Origin: JBCCMQ01 sp039026235
Lineage (GTDB): Bacteria > Pseudomonadota > Alphaproteobacteria > Rhodobacterales > Rhodobacteraceae
Length of the DNA stretch: 64,000 nucleotides
Direction of reading: 5' to 3'
Assembly: GCA_039026235.1 (NCBI GenBank)
Contig: JBCCMQ010000004.1
Location: forward strand, 1-64,000
Both the position numbers and the translations under genes were made by a program. Below, in pieces: positions 33,052 to 42,286 of the stretch. Each line of letters opens with the position of its first letter. Position 1 is the first letter of the stretch. The notes below the pieces were generated by a model. It was given only the letters and a program-made list of their open reading frames with translations. It searched no databases and was not told the origin of the DNA.

Positions 33052-34443
33052 ATGACACAGACCCGCACCGAGACCGACAGCTTCGGTCCGCTTGAGGTTC
33101 CTGCCGACAAATACTGGGGCGCCCAGACCCAGCGTTCGGTCATGAACTTCCCGATCGGCTGGGAACAGCAACCCATTGCCATTGTGCGCGCCCTGGGCGT
33201 CATCAAGAAAGCATGCGCAAATGCCAACGTCGCCCGTGGTGCGCTCGATACGCGACTGGGCGGCGCAATCGCGGAAGCAGCGCAAGAGGTTATCGACGGC
33301 AAACTCGACGACAATTTCCCGCTGGTTGTCTGGCAGACCGGTTCGGGCACGCAGTCGAACATGAACGCCAATGAGGTGATTGCGAACCGGGCGATCGAGC
33401 TTCTGGGCGGCGTCGTGGGATCGAAAGATCCCGTGCATCCCAACGATCATTGCAATATGGGCCAGTCGTCGAATGACACCTTCCCCACGGCCATGCACAT
33501 CGCGGTCGCCATGGTGGCGCGCGATGTGCTGCTGCCCGGTCTGGCAAGGCTAGAAGCCGCTCTTTCGCATAAAGTGGCGGAGTTCGACGGCATCATCAAA
33601 ATCGGCCGCACGCACACCATGGACGCGACGCCCCTGACACTGGCGCAGGAATTTTCGGGCTACGCCCATCAGGTGGCCAAGGCCATCCAAAGGGTGAACG
33701 CCGCTTTGCCGGACATCTATGAATTGGCGCAGGGCGGCACCGCCGTTGGCACCGGCCTGAACTCACCGGTCGGATGGGGTGAAACCGTGGCCGCAGGCAT
33801 GGCCGAGATCACGGGCCTGCCTTTCGTCACCGCACCCAACAAGTTCGAGGCGCTGGCCGGCCATGACGCCATGGTCGGCATGTCCGGCGCACTGAAGACC
33901 GCTGCGGCGAGCCTCTTCAAGATCGCCAACGACATCCGCCTCTTGGGTTCGGGCCCGCGCTGCGGACTGGGCGAGCTGATGTTGCCGGAAAACGAACCCG
34001 GGTCATCGATCATGCCGGGCAAGGTCAATCCGACCCAATGCGAGGCGATCACCCAGGTCTGTGCCCATGTCATCGGCAATGATGCGGCCGTGGGCTTTGC
34101 AGGTTCGCAGGGGCATTTCGAACTTAACGTCTATAAACCCATGATGGCCTATAACGTGCTGCAGTCGATGCAACTTATCGGCGACGCCTGTGTTGCATTC
34201 ACCGATAATTGCGTATCGGGCATACGCGCCGACGAAGATAGGATCGCCAAGATCATGCGCGAAAGCCTGATGCTGGTGACGGCACTTGCCCCGGAAATTG
34301 GCTATGATAACGCCACGACCGTCGCCAAGACCGCGCATAAAAACGGCACGACATTGCGTGAAGAAGCGATCAAGCTTGGTTTTGTCGACGAAGAGACCTT
34401 TGAAAGGGTTGTACGGCCGGAAAAGATGATTGGCCCGAAGTAG
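33052..34443 (+). CDS. fumC: Fumarate hydratase class II
   Basis: Interconverts fumarate and malate in the TCA cycle. The 463-residue protein has the class II landmarks: DSFGPLEVPADKYWGAQTQRS, the active histidine region GRTHTMDATPLTLAQEFSGYA, and the signature GSSIMPGKVNPTQ. GGAGGAG lies ahead of the ATG at 33052. The gene stands alone between the SRPBCC gene and nasT. Confidence 0.96.
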   Translation: MTQTRTETDSFGPLEVPADKYWGAQTQRSVMNFPIGWEQQPIAIVRALGVIKKACANANVARGALDTRLGGAIAEAAQEVIDGKLDDNFPLVVWQTGSGTQSNMNANEVIANRAIELLGGVVGSKDPVHPNDHCNMGQSSNDTFPTAMHIAVAMVARDVLLPGLARLEAALSHKVAEFDGIIKIGRTHTMDATPLTLAQEFSGYAHQVAKAIQRVNAALPDIYELAQGGTAVGTGLNSPVGWGETVAAGMAEITGLPFVTAPNKFEALAGHDAMVGMSGALKTAAASLFKIANDIRLLGSGPRCGLGELMLPENEPGSSIMPGKVNPTQCEAITQVCAHVIGNDAAVGFAGSQGHFELNVYKPMMAYNVLQSMQLIGDACVAFTDNCVSGIRADEDRIAKIMRESLMLVTALAPEIGYDNATTVAKTAHKNGTTLREEAIKLGFVDEETFERVVRPEKMIGPK

Positions 34444-34618
34444 CACAACTTCTACGCATCGTTAGGAATCACCGCGCATTGCCAGTGTTTTAGGACTGCT
34501 GAATTTCTGCGCAGACAGGCGACGAATGCGGCGACGGCCCGATGCCGGCCGGGCATCAAAGTATCCTGCGTCATTCGAATAATGGTCTCGTGCCGCACCG
34601 CGCCCTAAGCGGTACCTA

Positions 34619-35209
34619 ATGGCCGAGACGGAAAGCCTTTGCATCGTTGTAGTCGAATCCGATCCGGATCGGGCGCGTCTGATAGTGGACAGCCTGGAGT
34701 TGTCCGGCGATCACGAAATCATCGTCATCGCCGCGGAATCGGCGCTCGCCCGCCGGGTGACCGAACTTGAACCCGATGTGGTGCTGGTCGACATAAGAAG
34801 CCCTTCCCGAGATGCGCTGGAGGAACTGGCACTGGCTTCCGGCCCCTTGGAACGGCCGGTCGCGATGTTTGTCGACAAAAGCGAAGCCGGGCTGACACGG
34901 GCGGCGATTGAGGCTGGTGTCTCTGCCTATGTGGTCGACGGTCTGCGACCAGAGCGCATAAAGCCGGTCATCGATGCGGCCATCGCGCGGTTTCAAATGT
35001 TCCAACAGATGCGGTCCGAACTGGAGGCGACGAAACTGGCGCTTCAGGAACGCAAGGTGATCGACCGCGCCAAGGGCATCCTGATGAAGGCGCGCAACAT
35101 CGATGAAGATGCGGCCTATGCGCTGTTGCGCAAGACGGCCATGGCCCAAGGCAAGAAGGTGGCCGAGGTGGCCGAGTCACTGGTGATGGCTGCGGGCATG
35201 CTGTCATGA
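34619..35209 (+). CDS. nasT: Nitrate/nitrite-responsive antiterminator NasT
   Basis: A 196-residue response-regulator-like protein with an N-terminal receiver fold (residues 6-120: CIVVVESDPDRARLIVDSL, VVLVDIRSPSRD) and a C-terminal ANTAR RNA-binding domain (KLALQERKVIDRAKGILMKARNIDEDAAYALLRKTAMAQGKKVAEVAESL). In Paracoccus and Azotobacter NasT binds the leader RNA of nitrate-assimilation operons and prevents termination; NasS holds it inactive without nitrate or nitrite. Its stop overlaps the nasS start (ATGA). The leader it should act on is at 36498-36614. Confidence 0.93.
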   Translation: MAETESLCIVVVESDPDRARLIVDSLELSGDHEIIVIAAESALARRVTELEPDVVLVDIRSPSRDALEELALASGPLERPVAMFVDKSEAGLTRAAIEAGVSAYVVDGLRPERIKPVIDAAIARFQMFQQMRSELEATKLALQERKVIDRAKGILMKARNIDEDAAYALLRKTAMAQGKKVAEVAESLVMAAGMLS

Positions 35210-36384
35210 ACACGGTCGAACTGAGCCTTGGCTACATTCCCCTGGTCGATGCGGCGCCCCTGATCGTGGCGCGCGAGGTGGGCTTTGCCGAAGAGGAAGG
35301 CATTGCGTTCGACCTGAACAAGGCGCCGTCCTGGTCGATGCTGCGGGATATGCTGGCGCACCGACAGGTCGATGCCGCCCATATGCTGTCGCCGGTGCCC
35401 ATCGCCTCGGCGCTGGGTCTGGGCGGCGCGCCTGCACAATTCGATGTCCTATCCATCATGTCGGTGAACGGTGACGTCATCGGCGTCTCGACGGCGCTTG
35501 CCGAACGGATGCGCGACGCTGGCTTTGAATTTGGCTTTACCGATGCCGAGGCCGCCGGCCGGGCGCTGATCGGTGCGGCCGACGGCCCCCTGCGCGTGGG
35601 CGTACCGTTTCCTTTTTCCATGCACGCCGAGCTCTTGTTCTACTGGCTTGGCGCCCTGGGGCTCGCCGCGCCTCAAGCGCTCTCCGTGCGGACCGTGCCG
35701 CCACCGCTTATGGCGACCGCCATCGCGGATGGCGACATAGACGCCTTCTGTGTTGGTGAACCCTGGGGATCGATCGCGGTCGAGGATGGCGTGGGCACGC
35801 TTCTTCTTCCCGGGGCGGCAATCTGGGCCTTCGCGCCTGAGAAAGTCCTCGCAGTGCGCAAGGGCTGGGCCGAGGACGAACCGGATCTGTCGGCCCGTGT
35901 GATCCGCGCGGTCTGGCGCGCCGGTCGTTGGCTTGACGATCAGCGCAACCGCCAGATTGCTTCTGAAATTTTGGCTCGAGAAATCCACCTGGACGTACCC
36001 GCAGAGATCCTTGACCGGGCCCTCAGCGGACACTTCATCGTCTCCGGTGCGGGAGAGCACAGATCCTGGCCCGAATTCGTGACCTTTCACGACGGTGCCG
36101 CGGCCTTTCCCTGGCGCAGCCAAGCGGCGTGGATCGGCAACATGCTCGCCGCGCGCACCGGTCTCGACCGACAGGCAGCAATGCAGGCCGCTCGGCAAGT
36201 CTTTCGCAGCGATCTGCACCGGCGGGCCCTGTCTTCTCTGTCGGTCGATCTTCCCGGTGCATCGGAAAAACTGGAAGGCGGACTGGGCGAGCCGCAAGAG
36301 GTCGCATCGCAATTTGGATCCCTGATTCTCAGACGCGACGCGTTTTTTGACGGTCGCATCTTTGACCTTTCCAAGACTGAATGA
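35206..36384 (+). CDS. nasS: Nitrate/nitrite sensor NasS
   Basis: A 392-residue protein that resembles the nitrate-binding protein NrtA but has no signal peptide, so it stays in the cytoplasm. Common features are LGYIPLVDAAPLIVAREVGFAEEEGI, GQVDAAHML-type RQVDAAHMLSPVPIASALG, PFSMHAELLFYWLGA and DAFCVGEPWGS. It senses nitrate or nitrite and releases NasT when bound. The gene is translationally coupled to nasT, and the pair precedes the operon it regulates. Confidence 0.92.
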   Translation: MNTVELSLGYIPLVDAAPLIVAREVGFAEEEGIAFDLNKAPSWSMLRDMLAHRQVDAAHMLSPVPIASALGLGGAPAQFDVLSIMSVNGDVIGVSTALAERMRDAGFEFGFTDAEAAGRALIGAADGPLRVGVPFPFSMHAELLFYWLGALGLAAPQALSVRTVPPPLMATAIADGDIDAFCVGEPWGSIAVEDGVGTLLLPGAAIWAFAPEKVLAVRKGWAEDEPDLSARVIRAVWRAGRWLDDQRNRQIASEILAREIHLDVPAEILDRALSGHFIVSGAGEHRSWPEFVTFHDGAAAFPWRSQAAWIGNMLAARTGLDRQAAMQAARQVFRSDLHRRALSSLSVDLPGASEKLEGGLGEPQEVASQFGSLILRRDAFFDGRIFDLSKTE

Positions 36385-36497
36385 CCAAAAAAGCAGCGAA
36401 ATGAGTGCGTATGCCGGACCGCAACAGATTTACCGGCGCACGATCCGGCAAAGTTCTTGATCCACATGCCGCAGTTGCGAATTGTCGAAGTGTCTTC

Positions 36498-36614
36498 GGA
36501 ACAAGGACGTTCCAGCGACATATCCCCGCCGTTGTGGGAAAATCCGAGCAAAGCCGCTTGAACCGCCGCGCAGCATCCTGCGCCGGACGGATCATGCGGC
36601 CTTTTTTGTTTTTT
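36498..36614 (+). promoter_or_regulatory. Leader RNA with ANTAR-type antitermination hairpins and terminator
   Basis: Between nasS and nrtA lie two hairpins with six-base loops having A at loop position 1 and G at 4. P1 is GGAAC-AAGGAC-GTTCC (36498-36513); P2 is CGAGC-AAAGCC-GCTTG (36545-36560). This is the two-hairpin motif known to bind ANTAR proteins. Downstream, AAAGCCGC (36550-36557) can pair with GCGGCCTTT (36596-36604) around an inner stem, giving a terminator ending in T-rich TTTTTTGTTTTTTT. The terminator's left arm overlaps P2, so the two cannot form together. NasT bound to P1/P2 should keep transcription going into nrtA. Confidence 0.85.
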
Positions 36615-36657
36615 TGCCCCGCTTCCCTCCTCGCCGGGGCCCAACGAAGGAACGGAA

Positions 36658-38025
36658 ATGAAACGCACTCTCGCTATGCTGCTCGCCACCGCGAGCCTAG
36701 CCAGCCCGGCGTTCGCCGAGATGCTGGACGTCGAAAAGGACGAACTGACTTTCGGGTTCATTAAGCTGACCGATATGGCCCCGCTCGCCGTGGCTTATGA
36801 GAACGGATACTTCGAAGACGAAGGCCTGTTCGTGACCCTAGAGGCGCAGGCGAACTGGAAAGTGCTTCTTGACGGCGTGATCGACGGCCAGTTGGACGGC
36901 GCGCATATGCTGGCCGGTCAGCCCCTTGCGGCGACCATCGGCTTTGGGACCGAGGCACATATCATCACGCCTTTCTCGATGGACCTGAACGGCAACGGAA
37001 TAACGGTATCCAACGACATCTGGGCACGGATGAAAGAACACGTCCCCCACGATGGCGAAGGCAAGCCGATCCACCCGATCAGCGCATCGGCACTGAAGCC
37101 CGTGGTTGACGATTTCAAGGATGAAGGCAAGCCGTTCAACATGGGCATGGTCTTTCCGGTCTCGACCCACAATTACGAGCTGCGCTATTGGCTGGCGGCC
37201 GGCGGTCTTGAGCCCGGTTTCTACAGCCCCGACGACATCTCGGGCCAGATCAATGCCGATGTTCTGCTTTCCGTGACACCGCCCCCGCAGATGCCCGCGA
37301 CACTCGAAGCGGGTACGATCTATGGGTATTGCGTGGGCGAGCCTTGGAACCAGCAGGCCGTTTTCAAGGGCATCGGCGTGCCGGTGATCACCGACTATGA
37401 GCTTTGGAAGAACAACCCGGAAAAGGTGTTCGGGATCACCAAGGAATTTGCCGAAGAGTACCCGAACACGACCCTGGCTGTCGTCAAGGCGCTGATCCGT
37501 GCGGCCATCTGGCTGGATGAGAACGACAACGCCAACCGTCCCGAAGCGGTCGAGATCCTGAGCAGGTCGGAATACGTCGGAGCGGACTATGAGGTCATTG
37601 CCAACTCGATGACCGGCACCTTTGAATACGAAAAGGGTGACGTGCGCGAAGTCCCCGACTTCAACGTCTTCTTCCGCTACAATGCGACCTACCCCTACTA
37701 CTCTGATGCAATCTGGTACCTGACCCAGATGCGCCGCTGGGGCCAGATCGCCGAGGGCAAGCCCGACAGCTGGTACGATGAGGTCGCAAAGTCGGTCTAT
37801 CAGCCGGACATCTATCTGCAGGCCGCGCGTCTTCTGGTCGACGAAGGGCTGGCCAATGAAGCCGACTTCCCATGGGACAGCGATGGCTACAAGGCAGCCA
37901 CGCCCGCCGAAGACATCATTGACGGCATCCCCTACGATGGACGTCAGCCCAACGCCTACCTCAACAGCCTGCCCATCGGGCTAAAGGATGACCAGCGTGT
38001 CGTAGGCAACGAGGTTCAGGGCTAA
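36658..38025 (+). CDS. nrtA: Nitrate ABC transporter substrate-binding protein
   Basis: The 455-residue protein of the NrtA/CmpA family captures nitrate in the periplasm. A signal peptide ends at residue 20 (SLASPAFA). Family features are LTFGFIKLTDMAPLAVAYENGYFEDEGL, LDGQLDGAHMLAGQP, GMVFPVSTHNYELRYWLAAGG, YGYCVGEPWNQQAV and NPEKVFGITKEFAEEYPNT. It is the first gene after the NasT-controlled leader and has GGAACGGAA ahead of the ATG. Confidence 0.95.
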   Translation: MKRTLAMLLATASLASPAFAEMLDVEKDELTFGFIKLTDMAPLAVAYENGYFEDEGLFVTLEAQANWKVLLDGVIDGQLDGAHMLAGQPLAATIGFGTEAHIITPFSMDLNGNGITVSNDIWARMKEHVPHDGEGKPIHPISASALKPVVDDFKDEGKPFNMGMVFPVSTHNYELRYWLAAGGLEPGFYSPDDISGQINADVLLSVTPPPQMPATLEAGTIYGYCVGEPWNQQAVFKGIGVPVITDYELWKNNPEKVFGITKEFAEEYPNTTLAVVKALIRAAIWLDENDNANRPEAVEILSRSEYVGADYEVIANSMTGTFEYEKGDVREVPDFNVFFRYNATYPYYSDAIWYLTQMRRWGQIAEGKPDSWYDEVAKSVYQPDIYLQAARLLVDEGLANEADFPWDSDGYKAATPAEDIIDGIPYDGRQPNAYLNSLPIGLKDDQRVVGNEVQG

Positions 38026-38104
38026 TCCGCCGAACCAGCAAACTGCGCGCCCGGACATTCGGGCGCGCCATACAGGCGTTTAATCCAGGCAAGGAACCTT
38101 AGAG

Positions 38105-39187
38105 ATGACCACGCTCGATCCGCAATTCGGCCGGAACGCCGAACGCGAAGAACGTCAGGCACGACTTTTCACGCGCATCAACAAGGCGGACAAATGGTTC
38201 CGCGTTCTTGGACTAAGTTTCGTAACCCCCCTTCTTCGGGCCGCAGCCGGCGACAACCCGCGGGCACAGATGGCCGAACTCTGGCGGCTTCTCGGTGTCC
38301 CGGTCCTGTCGATCCTCGCCTTCCTGGTGCTTTGGGGCACGCTGGCGCCGACGGTGCAGACCTCGCTTGGCGCAATTCCGGGCCCGGCGCAGGTCTGGGA
38401 ACAGGTCGAAGTGTTGAATGCCGATGCCCAGCGCGAAAAAGACAAGGCCGCCGCCTTCTTCGAACGTCAGGAAGAGCGGAACGCCAAGCTGGTCGCCGAG
38501 GGTAAGGAAGACCGTGTGAAATGGCGCGATTACACCGGCAAGCCCACGTTCTACGACCAGATCTGGACGTCGATCCAAACCGTGTTTTTCGGCTTTCTAC
38601 TTGCCACGGTGGTTGCCGTGCCGCTGGGGATCATGGCCGGACTTTCGATGACAGCCAACGCAGCGCTTAACCCGCTGATCCAGATCTTCAAGCCGGTCTC
38701 ACCACTGGCCTGGCTGCCGATCGTGACCATGGTGGTGTCGGCCACCTACACCGTCGATGATGGCTGGTTCACCAAGTCGTTTCTCACCTCAGCCATCACC
38801 GTGATGCTGTGCTCGCTCTGGCCGACTTTGATCAACACCGCTCTCGGGGTCAGCTCGATCGACAAGGATTTGGTGAGCGTCTCGAAGGTCCTGAAAATGA
38901 CCACATACACCAAGATCACCAAGCTGGTCCTGCCGTCGGCGCTACCTTTGATATTCACGGGTCTACGCCTGTCGCTCGGCGTGGGTTGGATGGTTCTGAT
39001 CGCGGCCGAAATGCTGGCTCAGAACCCCGGACTTGGAAAGTTTGTTTGGGATGAATTCCAGAACGGGTCGTCCTCATCCCTTGCCAAGATCATGGTGGCC
39101 GTTTTCACCATCGGCATCATAGGCTTCATCCTTGACCGCCTGATGTACGCCGTCCAGTCGCTCTTTACCTTCACCAACAACCGGTGA
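38105..39187 (+). CDS. nrtB: Nitrate ABC transporter permease
   Basis: The 360-residue membrane protein forms the channel of the nitrate uptake system. After a cytoplasmic start of 60 residues there is one membrane helix (LSILAFLVLWGTLAP), a charged insert (residues 100-145), and then the five or so helices of the BPD transmembrane domain with the EAA-like loop LVSVSKVLKMTTYTKITKLVLPSALPLIFTGLRLSLG. It follows nrtA by 79 bases, and its stop lies just before the ATPase gene. Confidence 0.93.
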   Translation: MTTLDPQFGRNAEREERQARLFTRINKADKWFRVLGLSFVTPLLRAAAGDNPRAQMAELWRLLGVPVLSILAFLVLWGTLAPTVQTSLGAIPGPAQVWEQVEVLNADAQREKDKAAAFFERQEERNAKLVAEGKEDRVKWRDYTGKPTFYDQIWTSIQTVFFGFLLATVVAVPLGIMAGLSMTANAALNPLIQIFKPVSPLAWLPIVTMVVSATYTVDDGWFTKSFLTSAITVMLCSLWPTLINTALGVSSIDKDLVSVSKVLKMTTYTKITKLVLPSALPLIFTGLRLSLGVGWMVLIAAEMLAQNPGLGKFVWDEFQNGSSSSLAKIMVAVFTIGIIGFILDRLMYAVQSLFTFTNNR

Positions 39188-39192
39188 TCGAC

Positions 39193-40878
39193 ATGGCTGT
39201 TCTTGAACTTAAAGACGTCTCGAAAAGCTTTGGCGAAGGCACCGCGCGCACGGATGTGCTGAAAGACATCAGCCTGACCGTCGAAAATGGAGAGTTTCTG
39301 GTCCTGCTCGGGTTTTCCGGCAGCGGCAAGACAACCCTTATGAACCTGATCGCCGGTTTGGAAATGCCCAGCAAGGGCGAGGTGATCTATAAGGGCAAGC
39401 CGGTGGTCGGACCGGGGCCGGAACGGGGTCTGGTGTTCCAGTCCTATGCCCTGATGCCATGGCTCACGGTCAACGGGAACGTCGGGCTGGCGGTGGACAC
39501 GGTCTTTTCAAAGCTGTCGCGCAAGGAACGCGCCGAAAAGGTGGCCCATTACGTCAACATGGTGGGCCTTGGCCATGCAACGAACAGGCGCCCGGCGGAA
39601 TTATCGGGCGGCATGCGCCAGCGCGTCGCCTTGGCCCGGGCCCTGGCAATGAACCCAGAGACCCTGCTTCTGGACGAACCGCTGTCGGCGCTGGATGCGC
39701 TGACCCGGGGCAATCTGGCCGATGAGATCGAACGGATCTGGGAAGAGGACCGCAAGACCTGCATCCTGATCACCAACGATGTCGACGAAGCGCTGCTGCT
39801 GGGTGACCGGATCATTCCGCTGAACCCCGATGGCACGCTTGGAGACGAAGTGTCCGTGGGACTGCCCCGGCCGCGTGAACGCACGGCGATGAACCACGAC
39901 GCCGAATTCAAGCGCCTGCGCGCGCAGGTCACCAAGTACCTGATGGACGTGGGCATCGAGGCGCGGGTCGAAGGCACCAAGACGCTGCCGAGCGTGACGC
40001 CCATTCACGGGGTACCGGCGGCGGTCGCCAAGGCCCAGGCAAGCCCGATCGAAAACCGCTATCTCGAGTTCTCAAAGCTGCACAAGGTCTATCCGACGCC
40101 CAAGGGCCCGTTGACGGTGGTCGAAGACTTCGACCTGACGCTCAACAAGGGCGAGTTTATCTCGCTCATTGGGCACTCGGGGTGCGGCAAGTCCACCGTG
40201 CTGACCATGGCTGCAGGCCTGAACGAGATATCCAAGGGCGGCATCATCCTTGATGGCAGCGAAGTCAAAGACGCCAATCCCGAGCGGGCCGTGGTCTTTC
40301 AGGCGCCATCGCTCTTTCCATGGCTCACCGCCAAGGAAAACGTCAGTATCGGCGCCGACCGGGTCTATCCCAGGGCCAGCCGCGCCGAGCGCCAGGATGT
40401 GGTGGAATACTATCTTGAACGCGTGGGACTGGCCGATGCGATGGACAAGCCCGCTGCGGATCTGTCGAACGGGATGAAACAGCGGGTCGGAATTGCCCGC
40501 GCCTTTGCCCTGTCACCCAAGCTTTTGTTGCTGGACGAACCTTTTGGCATGCTGGACAGCCTGACACGCTGGGAGTTGCAGGAAGTCCTGATGGAAGTCT
40601 GGAGCCGCACCAAGGTAACAGCGATCTGCGTCACCCACGATGTGGACGAGGCAATCCTTCTGGCCGACCGCGTGGTTATGATGACCAATGGGCCCCAGGC
40701 GACGATCGGAAAGATCACATCGGTCAATCTGCCGCGACCGCGCACCCGCAAGGCCTTGCTAGAACATCCGGACTACTATGCCTACCGCCAGGAAGTTCTT
40801 GATTTCCTTGAAGAGTACGAACACGGCGCAAAACCTAAATCCTCGGCACCGAAACCGAAACCGATCGCAGCGGAGTAG
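39193..40878 (+). CDS. Nitrate ABC transporter ATPase, two nucleotide-binding domains fused
   Basis: The 561-residue protein holds two complete ABC ATPase domains in tandem. The first has Walker A GFSGSGKTT, signature LSGGMRQR and Walker B LLLDEPLSALD (residues 1-240). The second has GHSGCGKST, LSNGMKQR and LLLDEPFGMLD (residues 295-530). In cyanobacterial systems the two ATPases are separate (NrtC and NrtD), and NrtC carries a nitrate-binding domain. Here one chain should replace both without a regulatory domain. I chose the ATG at 39193 although a GTG at 39184 overlaps the nrtB stop. Confidence 0.92.
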   Translation: MAVLELKDVSKSFGEGTARTDVLKDISLTVENGEFLVLLGFSGSGKTTLMNLIAGLEMPSKGEVIYKGKPVVGPGPERGLVFQSYALMPWLTVNGNVGLAVDTVFSKLSRKERAEKVAHYVNMVGLGHATNRRPAELSGGMRQRVALARALAMNPETLLLDEPLSALDALTRGNLADEIERIWEEDRKTCILITNDVDEALLLGDRIIPLNPDGTLGDEVSVGLPRPRERTAMNHDAEFKRLRAQVTKYLMDVGIEARVEGTKTLPSVTPIHGVPAAVAKAQASPIENRYLEFSKLHKVYPTPKGPLTVVEDFDLTLNKGEFISLIGHSGCGKSTVLTMAAGLNEISKGGIILDGSEVKDANPERAVVFQAPSLFPWLTAKENVSIGADRVYPRASRAERQDVVEYYLERVGLADAMDKPAADLSNGMKQRVGIARAFALSPKLLLLDEPFGMLDSLTRWELQEVLMEVWSRTKVTAICVTHDVDEAILLADRVVMMTNGPQATIGKITSVNLPRPRTRKALLEHPDYYAYRQEVLDFLEEYEHGAKPKSSAPKPKPIAAE

Positions 40879-40884
40879 GCGGCA

Positions 40885-42240
40885 ATGACGCAAAAGCTTG
40901 TTGTCATCGGCGCGGGTATGGCCTCGGGACGGGTGCTGGAGCACCTGTTCGATGCCGCGCCGAATGACTTCGATGTCACGCTGTTCAATGCCGAACGGCG
41001 GGGCAACTACAACCGGATCATGCTGTCGCCGGTGCTGGCGGGCGACAAAACCTATGATGAAATCGTGACCCATAATGGTGCTTGGTACGAAAAGCACCAG
41101 GTGACATGCCGTTTCGGCGAACGCGTTAGGGCCATCGACCTCGGCAGGAAAGAGGTTTCGGCCGCCGACGGGACGGCTGTGCCCTATGACAAGCTTTTGA
41201 TCGCCACCGGGTCGAACCCGTTCATGGTGCCACTTCCCGGAGCAGATCTGGAAGGCGTGCTGGCTTACCGGGATCTGGAAGATACAGAACGCATGATGGC
41301 GCTTCGGACCGGCCAGAAGGCGGTTGTGATCGGCGGCGGTCTTCTTGGTCTTGAGGCTGCGGCAGGCATGGCGACACGCGGTGTCGATGTGACTGTCGTG
41401 CATCTGATGGGCCATCTGATGGAGCGTCAACTGGACGGCGCTGCCGGCTATCTTCTGCGCAAGGCGCTGGTGGAGAAAGGTATTGCCGTCCGCTGTTCGG
41501 CCCATTCGAAAGAGATCCTTGGCAAGGACGGCAAGGTGACGGCGCTGCGGCTTGAAGACGGCACCACCCTTCCCTGCGATCTTCTGGTAATGGCCGTGGG
41601 TATACGCCCCAATGTGGCGCTGGCGGAAGAAGCCGGCCTTGCCGTTGGCCGCGGGCTTCAGGTCGATGACCGGATGGTAACCTCCAACGCCGATGTTCTG
41701 GCGGTCGGCGAATGCACGGAACATCACGGCGCGCTCTTTGGCCTTGTCGCGCCGCTTTACGATCAGGCCAAGGTGGCGGCAAAGACGCTGCTTGGCGAAA
41801 AGGCAGCCTTCGTTCAGCAGCGTGTCTCGGCAAAGCTGAAGGTCACGGGGTGCGATCTCTTCTCAGCCGGTGATTTTGCCGAAGGTGAAGGGCGCGAGGA
41901 CATCGTTTTCCGCGATCCCGGTCGCGGCGTCTACCGGCGCCTTGTGCTGGAAAACGACCGCGTCATCGGCACCGTCATGTACGGCGATACAGCTGGTGCA
42001 AACTGGTTCTTTGAGCTGATCCAGTCCGGCGAAGACATCAGCGCCATGCGAAGTACATTGATCTTCGGCCCGGATTACCAGGGGGGCGATACCCTGGACC
42101 CTATGGGGGCCGTTGCAGCCTTACCGCCTGACGCAGAAATCTGCGGCTGCAACGGTCTATCCGAGGGCGAAATCGTACCGACAATAAGTGCCAGGGGCCA
42201 CGGAACCCCTTTGCGCATGGCCGTGGGCCCGGCGCTATGA
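40885..42240 (+). CDS. NirB-like NADH/FAD reductase, ends within its BFD [2Fe-2S] domain
   Basis: The 451 residues match the N-terminal half of assimilatory nitrite reductase NirB: FAD motif LVVIGAGMASGRVLEHL, RGNYNRIMLSPVLAG, a second nucleotide site VVIGGGLLGLEAAAGMATRG and the small insert GAVAALPPDAEICGCNGLSEGEI. The last is the start of the BFD [2Fe-2S] domain. NirB relatives read CGCNGVCKG; here the third cysteine is serine and the chain stops 20 residues later. The siroheme/4Fe-4S half (about 350 residues) and nirD, usually next in the operon, are missing, and nasA starts 47 bases on. Either nirBD was deleted, or the remainder now serves as the NADH partner of NasA, as NasC does in Klebsiella. 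Confidence 0.8.
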   Translation: MTQKLVVIGAGMASGRVLEHLFDAAPNDFDVTLFNAERRGNYNRIMLSPVLAGDKTYDEIVTHNGAWYEKHQVTCRFGERVRAIDLGRKEVSAADGTAVPYDKLLIATGSNPFMVPLPGADLEGVLAYRDLEDTERMMALRTGQKAVVIGGGLLGLEAAAGMATRGVDVTVVHLMGHLMERQLDGAAGYLLRKALVEKGIAVRCSAHSKEILGKDGKVTALRLEDGTTLPCDLLVMAVGIRPNVALAEEAGLAVGRGLQVDDRMVTSNADVLAVGECTEHHGALFGLVAPLYDQAKVAAKTLLGEKAAFVQQRVSAKLKVTGCDLFSAGDFAEGEGREDIVFRDPGRGVYRRLVLENDRVIGTVMYGDTAGANWFFELIQSGEDISAMRSTLIFGPDYQGGDTLDPMGAVAALPPDAEICGCNGLSEGEIVPTISARGHGTPLRMAVGPAL

Positions 42241-42286
42241 CCAGCCTGGTCGGGGACTGCCCGGGCCTGCATGGGGCGCAGACTGG

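Noticed and set aside
32413..33498. A 361-codon minus-strand frame over the SRPBCC and fumC genes
   Set aside because: It covers two unrelated real genes and the gap between them, as expected for a chance frame in GC-rich DNA.
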